Position numbers and translations under genes: made by a program. A DNA stretch of 16,653 bases from JBHENN01 sp046262015 (GTDB lineage: Bacteria; Actinomycetota; CADDZG01; WHSQ01). Below, in pieces: positions 10,759 through 16,653 of the stretch (position 1 is the stretch's first letter; each line of letters opens with the position of its first letter). Under the pieces are notes generated by a model that was not told the DNA's origin, did no database searches, and worked only from the letters and a program-made list of their open reading frames with translations. Where the stretch lies: NCBI GenBank assembly GCA_046262015.1, contig JBHENN010000105.1, forward strand, positions 1-16,653, in the 5' to 3' direction.

Positions 10759-13032
10759 GTGAGCAACGCCCCGGCCGCTCTGAAGCGGATCTTCCTCGGT
10801 CGTCCCATGTCCTCGGGCGAGCTCGAGCACACGCTCCTCCCGAAGGCGATCGCCCTGCCGGTCTTCTCGTCCGACCCGCTGTCGTCGGTGACCTACGCGA
10901 CCCAGGAGATCCTCCTGGTGCTGAGCCTTGCCGGCGCCGGAGCGCTCTCACTGGTGATGCCGATCTCGTTCGCGGTCGCGGCGCTGCTGGCGATCGTCAT
11001 CACCTCCTACCGGCAGACCGTGCGCGCCTACCCGACCGGCGGTGGCGCCTACCGAGTGGCCCGCGAGAACCTCGGCATGTACTCCGGCCTGGTCGCGGCC
11101 GCCGCGCTCTTGATCGACTACGTCCTCACGGTGGCGGTCTCGGTGGTCGCAGGGGTCGACGCGATCGCCTCGGCAGCAACCGGGATCGACGCCTATCAGG
11201 TCGAGATCGCGATCGGCTTCGTGATCTTCGTCGCTCTGATGAACCTGCGGGGGGTCAAGGAGTCCGGGGTGTTCTTCGCGATCCCCACGTACGGGTTCCT
11301 CGCGTCGATCTACCTGCTGCTCGCGACGGGGTTCGTGAGATGCCTCGGCGGGTGCCCCATCGCGGAGTCGGCCGAGCTGGCTAGCACCCTCAAAGCGGAG
11401 GCCTCGCTCAGCGTGCTGCTGATCCTGCGCGCGTTCTCTGCAGGGACCACCGCGCTGACCGGCGTCGAGGCGATCTCCGACGGCGTCCCCGCGTTCCGCT
11501 ACCCGCAGTCGAAGAACGCGGCCACCACCCTCGCCATCATGGGGGTCTTCTCGATCTCGATGTTCCTCGGGATCTCGTGGCTCGCCGACCAGACCGACGT
11601 CGTGTTCGCGCACGGCCACGAGCATCCGACGGTCGTCGCCCAGATAGCCCTGGCGGTGTTCGGGGGCGGGCCGCTCTTCTATCTCGTCCAGGTGATGTCG
11701 GCCGCGATCCTGATCCTGGCGGCCAACACCGCGTACCAGGACTTCCCCCGGCTGTCGTCGATCCTCGCGACCGACCGCTTCATGCCGCGTCAGTTCATGA
11801 ACCGAGGCGACCGCCTGGTGTTCTCGAACGGCATCGTGATCTTGTCGGTGCTGGCATGCCTGCTGATCGTCCGGTTCGACGCCGACCTGAACCGCCTCAT
11901 CCAGCTCTACCTCGTCGGGGTGTTCATCTCGTTCACGTTCTCCCAATGGGGCATGGTGATGCGCTGGCGCAAGCTGAGAACACCAGGGTGGCGCCGAAGC
12001 GCGGCGATCAACGGGTTCGGTGGGACCACGACCGGCGTAGTGCTCGGTGTGGTCATAACGACCAAGTTCACTCACGGCGCATGGCTCGTCCTCGCGGCCA
12101 TCCCCGTCGTCGTCTTCCTGATGCGGTCGATCCACAGGCACTACGAATCCGTGGCCGAGGAGCTCAGCACGCCCGAGCGGCGCCCTCCCCAAGTACGGCC
12201 GGGCAACCAGCACCTGGTGATCCTGGTTGACCGTGTGACCGTCGCTACGGCGCGCGCGATCGGCTACGCCCACTCGACCCGGGCTGCGGACATATCAGCG
12301 GTGACGTTCGACGAGGCGAACGTCGGCCCCTGGAAGCGGCTCGCGCCGGGGATGGCTATCGAGACGTTGCACGGGAGAGGCAGCCGGACGAAGCGCCTCC
12401 GGCACAACCTGCGCCGCCGCCGGACCTCGCTCACCGAGCAGGACTTCCTCACGCTGGTGGTCCCCGAGGTCCTCGAGAACAGGAGTCTGCTGGAGATCCT
12501 GAGACACCCCCGGCTCCATCGTCTCAAGGCGCTGTTGCTACAAGAGCCGGGTGTCCAGGTGCTCGACATCCCCGTCGTCCGCGCAGACATCGACCCAAGC
12601 CTCGACCAGGACCACGAGCCGGGCCGGAACTACACGATCGTGCTCGTCTCGGGCGTCCACAACGCGACGCTGCAGGCGATCGAGTATGCCGAAACGCTGC
12701 GTGCGACCGACATCCGTGCGCTGTGCATCAGCTACGACGCGGAGCAGACGGCGCGCTTGGGGGACGACTGGTTACGCGCCGAGATCCCGCACCCCCTCGA
12801 GATCGAGGACTCGCCCTTCCGGGACATCGGCCTCTCCGTCGTGGACTACGTCCGGCGCCTCCGCCCCGACGGTCTCGATCGGGTCGTCACCGTGATCCTG
12901 CCGGAGTTCGTGGTCGACAAGGCCCGCCACCAGATCCTGCACAACCAGACCGCGTTGTTGGTCAAGCGCCGTCTCCTGTTCGAGCGCGGGGTCGTCGCGG
13001 TGAGCGTCCCCTACCACCTCGAGAGCGACTAG
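10759..13032 (+). CDS. KimA-like APC-superfamily transporter, probable K+ importer, with doubled C-terminal domain
   Basis: A 757-residue protein. Residues about 30-470 are a 12-helix APC transporter that would often be labelled amino-acid permease. It closely resembles Bacillus KimA, a proton-coupled K+ importer: SSDPLSSVTYATQE (D39, Y46), GGGAYRVARENLG, LLIDYVLTVAVS (D120) and TGVEAIS (T234, E237) match, with an offset of 3-4, the KimA residues D36, Y43, D117, T230 and E233 that I recall as lining its K+ site. The cytosolic tail holds two tandem USP-like domains at about 483-607 and 624-754, whereas KimA has one; the second ends like KimA (HQILHNQTALLVKRRLLF). The GTG at 10759 starts 5 bases after the OB-fold gene. 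Longer frames from 10612 overlap that gene and are rejected. KimA is inhibited by c-di-AMP; regulation here is untested. Confidence 0.88.
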   Translation: MSNAPAALKRIFLGRPMSSGELEHTLLPKAIALPVFSSDPLSSVTYATQEILLVLSLAGAGALSLVMPISFAVAALLAIVITSYRQTVRAYPTGGGAYRVARENLGMYSGLVAAAALLIDYVLTVAVSVVAGVDAIASAATGIDAYQVEIAIGFVIFVALMNLRGVKESGVFFAIPTYGFLASIYLLLATGFVRCLGGCPIAESAELASTLKAEASLSVLLILRAFSAGTTALTGVEAISDGVPAFRYPQSKNAATTLAIMGVFSISMFLGISWLADQTDVVFAHGHEHPTVVAQIALAVFGGGPLFYLVQVMSAAILILAANTAYQDFPRLSSILATDRFMPRQFMNRGDRLVFSNGIVILSVLACLLIVRFDADLNRLIQLYLVGVFISFTFSQWGMVMRWRKLRTPGWRRSAAINGFGGTTTGVVLGVVITTKFTHGAWLVLAAIPVVVFLMRSIHRHYESVAEELSTPERRPPQVRPGNQHLVILVDRVTVATARAIGYAHSTRAADISAVTFDEANVGPWKRLAPGMAIETLHGRGSRTKRLRHNLRRRRTSLTEQDFLTLVVPEVLENRSLLEILRHPRLHRLKALLLQEPGVQVLDIPVVRADIDPSLDQDHEPGRNYTIVLVSGVHNATLQAIEYAETLRATDIRALCISYDAEQTARLGDDWLRAEIPHPLEIEDSPFRDIGLSVVDYVRRLRPDGLDRVVTVILPEFVVDKARHQILHNQTALLVKRRLLFERGVVAVSVPYHLESD

Positions 13033-13064
13033 GCGGAAAAGTCACCGAGGGCCCTCTTAACGAC

Positions 13065-13955
13065 GTGAAATCGCTCACCGTTCTCTTAGCGATAGTCATG
13101 TTGCTCGGTGCCGCTTGCGGCGAGGAGCCGCCGGCGCGTCGAGACAATCGGTCCGCGTCTCCTACACCGTCTGCGAATTCCTTGCCGAAGGACCACCTCT
13201 ACGAAGGCACCGGTCTGGTCCTCGACGAAGCCAAAGGTGAGGGTCCTATCTTCTGTCTCGGCGGCGTCGAGGAATCGTTGCCGCCTCAATGCGGAGGCCC
13301 GAGGCTCCGCGGTTGGAGTTGGGCCGGGCTCGATTTCGATGAGTCTGGGGGGACCAGATGGGGCTCGTTCACGCTCCGAGGTACGTACATCGATGGCGTG
13401 TTCACGGTGAAGGGCGAGCCGGAGGAACCGGAACCGTATGTGGACGACGGTGACGACGCCATCACTGCGCCCTGTCCCCAGCCCGCCGACGGATGGGGGA
13501 TCCCCGATCCCGAGCGAACGAGAGAGGAGGATCGCCTATCCGCTACCCGAGCCGCCGAGGCCCAGCCCGACTACGCCGGCGCGTGGATCGACTACATCGC
13601 CCAGCCAACCGACGAGGAAGAGATGCAGCCGTGGGGCGTGAACATCGTGCTCGTCCTTGCCTTCACCGGGGACGCCGAGCGCCACGAGGCCGAAGCGCGC
13701 CAGCATTGGGGCGGCGCGCTCTGCATCTGGATCCACGACCGCACGGAGGCAGAGCTCGCGTCGATCCAGAGCGACCTCGACGAACCGTGGATCGCGGAGA
13801 TGGGGATCGAAACGACCTTCTCGGATAGGGACATCACGATCGGCACGGTGATGATCGGCGTGATCGTCAGTACCCTGGAGTTCGAAGCCGAACTCGCCCG
13901 GCGCTACGGCGAGGGCGTGGTCGAAGTGCACCCCGCCCTACATCCGGTTGACTGA
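13065..13955 (+). CDS. Secreted lipoprotein of unknown function
   Basis: A 296-residue protein with a signal peptide (KSLTVLLAIVMLLGAACGEE) ending in a lipobox-like LGAAC, so Cys18 is the likely lipidated residue. A low-complexity Pro/Ser/Arg linker follows to about 40. The exported part contains PIFCLGGVEESLPPQCGGP (C64, C76), then LRGWSWAGLDF and a beta-rich FTLRGTYIDGVFTV, a pattern I associate with uncharacterised actinobacterial exported proteins. Further cysteines are at C137 and near the C-terminus (GALCIWIHD), so disulfides are possible outside the cell. The C-terminal half is acidic and mixed alpha/beta. The GTG at 13065 is the only start giving an intact signal peptide; it lies 32 bases after the transporter stop on the same strand. 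No known function is recognised. Confidence 0.78.
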   Translation: MKSLTVLLAIVMLLGAACGEEPPARRDNRSASPTPSANSLPKDHLYEGTGLVLDEAKGEGPIFCLGGVEESLPPQCGGPRLRGWSWAGLDFDESGGTRWGSFTLRGTYIDGVFTVKGEPEEPEPYVDDGDDAITAPCPQPADGWGIPDPERTREEDRLSATRAAEAQPDYAGAWIDYIAQPTDEEEMQPWGVNIVLVLAFTGDAERHEAEARQHWGGALCIWIHDRTEAELASIQSDLDEPWIAEMGIETTFSDRDITIGTVMIGVIVSTLEFEAELARRYGEGVVEVHPALHPVD

Positions 13956-13956
13956 C

Positions 13957-13969
13957 GAGGCTCGGCCTC
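13957..13969 (+). terminator. Weak hairpin after the lipoprotein gene
   Basis: GAGGC-TCG-GCCTC forms a 5-bp stem with a 3-base loop just after the TGA at 13955. No T-run follows, so this is at best a weak or factor-dependent end signal between convergent units. The rest of 13970-14103 shows no gene or clear signal. Confidence 0.3.
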
Positions 13970-14103
13970 CCTCGACGTTGCCCGTAGAGGAGACCACGGA
14001 GCGTGCCATCGCGTGCGCGAAGCAGATCTTGGAGAGGCTGGTGGTTGCTTCGGACAGTGCCGCAGGTGGTTTCGGCCGGGCTCCGACGTTCAGGTTCTAA
14101 ATG

Positions 14104-14517
14104 CTAGGTGGCGCTTGGGCTCCCCATCTTCTCTTTCGCCGCATTGCCCGACACCGCCACTAGGGCCAACGCGCCCAAGACTAGGTGCACGATGTTGTCG
14201 GCGACGTTGTACTCATGTGGGATCAAGCCGAACAGTTCCGGCTCGATGAAACCGATGATGCCGACGAGTATGTAGACCGCCCCCAATCCTCCTACCACCG
14301 TCTTGACGGCGCTGTTGGCTCCCGCGAAGCCGACGTATGCCAGCAGGCCACCCGTCCCCAGGTGTACGAGGTCCTCGACGATGTCCACGTTCAGGAGCCC
14401 GAGTATCCCGTCCTCCGGATCGCCTGCGATGAAACCCACGACCGCGATGAGCAGCAGGGCGATACCGACCACCTTGGCGTACAACCTTGCGGGACTATCC
14501 GTTCTGCTCTGTGCCAT
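14104..14517 (-). CDS. DUF4383 family four-helix membrane protein
   Basis: A 137-residue membrane protein with four predicted helices: about 12-32 (LYAKVVGIALLLIAVVGFIAG), 47-65 (DLVHLGTGGLLAYVGF), 70-90 (VKTVVGGLGAVYILVGIIGF) and 107-125 (NIVHLVLGALALVAVSG). The repeated (D/N)xVHLxxG elements are the mark of DUF4383, a common actinobacterial family of unknown role. The two halves look like an internal duplication. The ATG at 14517 is preceded by GGGAG/GAGG at normal distance. It lies 30 bases after the FAD/Rieske oxidoreductase gene on the same strand, so it is probably its operon partner and might anchor or exchange electrons with it; that link is inference. Confidence 0.82.
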   Translation of the reverse strand: MAQSRTDSPARLYAKVVGIALLLIAVVGFIAGDPEDGILGLLNVDIVEDLVHLGTGGLLAYVGFAGANSAVKTVVGGLGAVYILVGIIGFIEPELFGLIPHEYNVADNIVHLVLGALALVAVSGNAAKEKMGSPSAT

Positions 14518-14547
14518 GTCCTCTCCCTTCGACGATTCGATTCTTCA

Positions 14548-16068
14548 TTACATGTCTTTCTGTTCGAGGTCCTTGACGGCGGGACCATGCAGGACACGTC
14601 CCTCGGTGTCGAAGCGCGATCCGTGACACGGGCAGTCCCAGCTCTTCTCCGCAGGGTTCCAGCACACGATGCAGGCCAGGTGCGTGCACACGGCCGAAAC
14701 TGCATGGAGGGTCCCGTCGTCGTCGCGGTATCCGGCGACCTGGCTCAGGCCGACGTGCTTCACCGCCGCCTCACCCGGTTGGAGCTCGTCGAACGCACCC
14801 CCCTGGGGATGCGTGACGCGGTCTCCGATCCAGTGGCGCGCGACCTTCGAGTTCTCGACCGTGAACTTCTTGGCCGAGGCCTTCACGGTGGCCCTGTGAG
14901 GGTCGAACAGGGAGGCGAACTCGTTGGCCTCGCCCAGGATCGCGTCGCTCACGACCGTCGCTCCTATCGTGCCGTTCGTCATGCCCCACTTGCCGAAGCC
15001 CGTTGCGGTGTAGACGTGTTGGGATGAACGTCGCGCAGTCCCCGCGTAGGGCAGCATGTCGACCGTCGCGCCATCCTGTGTCGACCAGCGATGGGTGATC
15101 TCTTCGACACCGAAACGCTCCCTGGTCCAGCTCTCCAAGTCTCGATAGTCGGCTTCGGTGTCGTACTTCTGGCCGACCGCATGGCCGTTGCCGCCCACGA
15201 GCAACAACCTCCGCTCGCCATCGGCGATGGTTCTGATCGAACGCGTCGGCTGCTCGCTCGAGATGTACATCCCGCTGGATTCGGCGGAACTCTCGATCGG
15301 GGCGCATAAGGCATAGGAGCGTTTCGGGTGGACCCGAGGGAAGAAGAGCCCTCGGTCCCAGAAGGGATAGTGGGTCGCGATGATGACGTCACGAGCGACG
15401 ACACGTCCGTGTTCGGTCGATACCTCGCACGGTTCGCCTTCGTTCAGCTCGGTGACGCGCGAGTTCTCGAAGATGTGGCTGCCCTCACCGGGGATGTCCT
15501 TCGCGAGACCTAGCAGGTACTTGCGTGGATGAAACTGCGCTTGGTCGTCGAGGCGGATCGCAGCGGCGACCGGGTACGGGAGGTCCAGCTCCGTGGTGAA
15601 CGAAACGTCCAACCCGGCTCTCTTGGCGGCTTCGACCTCCTGTTTGATCTTGTCCCCCGCATCGGGGCTCTCGCAGTACACATAGTTCGACCGTCGCTCG
15701 AGGTCGCAATCGATCCCGGCCTCCGAGATCCGCTCCGTGATCAGCTTGACCGCGAGTTGATTCGCCCGTGCGTACTGCCTCGCGGCCTCCGCGCCGTGCT
15801 TGCGCTCGAGTTCTTGGTAGATCAGTCCGTGACCCGCGGTGATCTTGGCAGTGGTGTAGCCGCTGACGCCCCTTGCCAGCCGATCCATCTCGACGACCGC
15901 GACGCTCTTGCCGGCCCGTTTCAGGAGCCAGCCGGCCGTGAGACCCACGATCCCCGCTCCGATGACCGCGACGTCTGCCTCTACGTCGCCCTGGAGGAGG
16001 GGATGCTCTATCGAGGAGGTCGAATCGACCCAGTAGGAGACATTGATCGTCGAATGGGCTTCAGACAA
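14548..16068 (-). CDS. FAD-dependent oxidoreductase with C-terminal Rieske [2Fe-2S] domain
   Basis: A 506-residue two-domain enzyme. Residues about 30-390 are a DAO-type FAD oxidoreductase: the Rossmann motif VIGAGIVG is at 35-42, E51-type acidic strand end in VAVVEMD, and the C-terminal FAD loop TATGFGKWGMTNG. The Rieske domain follows, with cluster ligands C461 and H463 (CTHLAC) and C479 and H482 (CPCHGS); C466 and C481 could form the stabilising disulfide of high-potential Rieske proteins. The architecture matches Bacillus YhfW; the substrate is unknown. I chose the TTG at 16068 because AGGAG sits 7 bases upstream and the protein then begins MSEAHSTINVSYW; the longer frame to 16176 adds 36 arginine-rich residues over the promoter region. 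It precedes DUF4383 and diverges from a TetR gene. Confidence 0.9.
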   Translation of the reverse strand: MSEAHSTINVSYWVDSTSSIEHPLLQGDVEADVAVIGAGIVGLTAGWLLKRAGKSVAVVEMDRLARGVSGYTTAKITAGHGLIYQELERKHGAEAARQYARANQLAVKLITERISEAGIDCDLERRSNYVYCESPDAGDKIKQEVEAAKRAGLDVSFTTELDLPYPVAAAIRLDDQAQFHPRKYLLGLAKDIPGEGSHIFENSRVTELNEGEPCEVSTEHGRVVARDVIIATHYPFWDRGLFFPRVHPKRSYALCAPIESSAESSGMYISSEQPTRSIRTIADGERRLLLVGGNGHAVGQKYDTEADYRDLESWTRERFGVEEITHRWSTQDGATVDMLPYAGTARRSSQHVYTATGFGKWGMTNGTIGATVVSDAILGEANEFASLFDPHRATVKASAKKFTVENSKVARHWIGDRVTHPQGGAFDELQPGEAAVKHVGLSQVAGYRDDDGTLHAVSAVCTHLACIVCWNPAEKSWDCPCHGSRFDTEGRVLHGPAVKDLEQKDM

Positions 16069-16075
16069 ACGATTT

Positions 16076-16080
16076 CTCCT
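16076..16080 (-). promoter_or_regulatory. Ribosome binding site fixing the TTG start of the Rieske oxidoreductase
   Basis: AGGAG on the minus strand lies 7 bases before the TTG at 16068, optimal spacing. No in-frame ATG or GTG has a comparable site, so the rare TTG is the likely start. Confidence 0.7.
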
Positions 16081-16107
16081 GTCCAGAGTCGCTTCCCGGC
16101 GGTGACA

Positions 16108-16134
16108 CGAATCGGACGATAACCGCGAATCGGA
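16108..16134. repeat. 9-bp direct repeat in the divergent promoter region
   Basis: CGAATCGGA occurs at 16108-16116 and again at 16126-16134, with starts 18 bp apart. It lies between the proposed operator palindrome and the oxidoreductase start, so it may be a regulator half-site pair or chance. Confidence 0.5.
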
Positions 16135-16138
16135 ATCT

Positions 16139-16156
16139 CTGTACCTCCCGGTACAG
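16139..16156. promoter_or_regulatory. Palindromic operator candidate between oxidoreductase and TetR genes
   Basis: CTGTACC-TCCC-GGTACAG is a perfect inverted repeat with 7-bp arms and a 4-base centre. It sits in the 167-base divergent region between the Rieske oxidoreductase (start 16068) and the TetR gene (start 16236). Symmetry, size and position are those of a TetR-family operator controlling both directions. A G/C-rich centre and no T-run argue against a terminator. Confidence 0.65.
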
Positions 16157-16235
16157 GGCCTCACCCGTAGGCACATGAACGCGGGACTCGGGTCGCAGCC
16201 CGTTGGGACGCGACAGGACAGGGTAGGACCAGGAT

Positions 16236-16653
16236 ATGGCTGGGAGAAGAGGTTCGAGCAAGGACGCCATTATCGCTGCGGCCGCGGACCTCATCCACCT
16301 ACGAGGGGTCGCCGGCACTTCCATCGACGACATCCTCAAGGCGAGTGGTACTGGCAAGAGCCAGTTCTACTACTACTTCGAAAGCAAGGACGAGCTCATC
16401 CATGAGGTGCTGCGGTTCCAACTTGAGCGCTATATCGCGGCACAGCAACCGTTCATCGAGAACCTGGCCTCGTGGAAAGGCATCTCCGACTGGTTGGAAG
16501 CGCTGGTTGATCAGCACGAGGGTCGAAAGCTTGTTGGTGGATGCCCCATCGGTTCGCTAGCGGCCGAGATGGCCGACCGCGACGAGAGATTGCGCGAACA
16601 GCTGGTGGACGCCTTCGACCGGTGGGAGTCCTATCTGGTAGTTGGACTCCAGT
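16236..16653 (+). CDS. TetR-family transcriptional regulator (partial, runs off right edge)
   Basis: The ATG at 16236 opens a frame of 139 codons that is still open at the window end. Residues about 9-55 are a TetR HTH domain: KDAIIAAAADLIHLRGVAG, then TSIDDILKASGTGKSQFYYY and FESKDELIHEVL, the last being the signature YYYFxSKDEL. The ligand-binding part begins and includes GGCPIGSLAAEMADRDERLR (101-120), a segment seen in TetR_C_6-like regulators. AGGA 7 bases upstream is a good ribosome site. It diverges from the Rieske oxidoreductase operon with a palindrome between them, so it probably represses that operon and itself. The inducer is unknown; Cys103 could be redox-sensitive, which is speculation. 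Confidence 0.9.
   Translation, partial: MAGRRGSSKDAIIAAAADLIHLRGVAGTSIDDILKASGTGKSQFYYYFESKDELIHEVLRFQLERYIAAQQPFIENLASWKGISDWLEALVDQHEGRKLVGGCPIGSLAAEMADRDERLREQLVDAFDRWESYLVVGLQ

Noticed and set aside
10612..13032. An 806-residue version of the KimA-like transporter
   Set aside because: The extra 49 residues overlap the OB-fold gene out of frame and are Arg/Gly-rich. The GTG at 10759 directly precedes the KimA-like N-terminus.
13047..13056. Palindrome GAGGGCCCTC after the transporter gene as a terminator
   Set aside because: It is a 10-bp palindrome with no loop and no T-run, so it cannot form a useful RNA hairpin alone.
12723..13064. N-terminal extension of the lipoprotein frame into the transporter gene
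   Set aside because: It is a shifted frame of the transporter. The signal peptide and lipobox place the start at the GTG at 13065.
1..16653. CRISPR array, transposase, integrase or defence system
   Set aside because: No evenly spaced repeats, DDE or tyrosine-recombinase motifs, Cas, restriction or toxin-antitoxin signatures were found in either strand. The scar near tRNA-Thr contains no recognisable integrase.

Overview
The window is dense, GC-rich bacterial DNA whose gene content points to Actinomycetota, probably a deep or uncultured lineage. The reasons are a thymidylate kinase fused to a major-facilitator membrane domain and placed between topA and holB, as in Streptomyces; a pair of TrkA/CeoBC-type potassium regulators divergent from an OB-fold gene and a large APC permease, as around Rv2690c-Rv2694c in Mycobacterium tuberculosis; a topoisomerase I with glycine/tyrosine C-terminal repeats and a lysine-rich tail instead of zinc fingers; a DUF4383 protein; and frequent GTG and leaderless-looking starts.

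Layout. (1) 1-868, minus strand: two single-domain response-regulator receivers followed, with an 8-bp overlap, by the start of a membrane protein that runs off the left edge. (2) 869-1575: about 700 bp without an intact confident gene. It holds a frameshifted HTH remnant, several short repeats, a possible 53-residue membrane peptide, and a 15-bp inverted copy of the neighbouring tRNA T-arm; it looks like the scar of an old insertion. (3) 1576-7674, minus strand: promoter, topA, MFS-dTMP kinase fusion, holB, tRNA-Thr(CGT). The genes are nearly contiguous and link supercoiling control, dTTP supply and the replicase clamp loader. (4) 7746-8369, plus strand: a DedA membrane protein. (5) 8426-10320, minus strand: two TrkA-like K+ regulators (overlapping ATGA) and an HD-domain hydrolase. 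(6) 10376-13955, plus strand: OB-fold protein, KimA-like transporter with a duplicated cytosolic C-terminal domain, and a lipoprotein. (7) 14104-16068, minus strand: FAD/Rieske oxidoreductase and a four-helix DUF4383 membrane protein, divergent from a TetR regulator that runs off the right edge. A perfect 7-4-7 palindrome sits between the divergent genes.

Regions 5 and 6 read best as one potassium-homeostasis locus: two NAD/nucleotide-binding RCK-type regulators divergent from a transporter that I would call KimA-like (K+ importer) rather than an amino-acid permease, because the K+-site residues known from Bacillus KimA are present at matching positions. Region 7 looks like a redox or stress module controlled by the adjacent TetR protein. 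I see no CRISPR array, intact transposase, phage gene cluster or recognisable defence system. The most unusual observations are the two-copy C-terminal domain of the transporter, the tRNA-adjacent scar, and the divergent operator.
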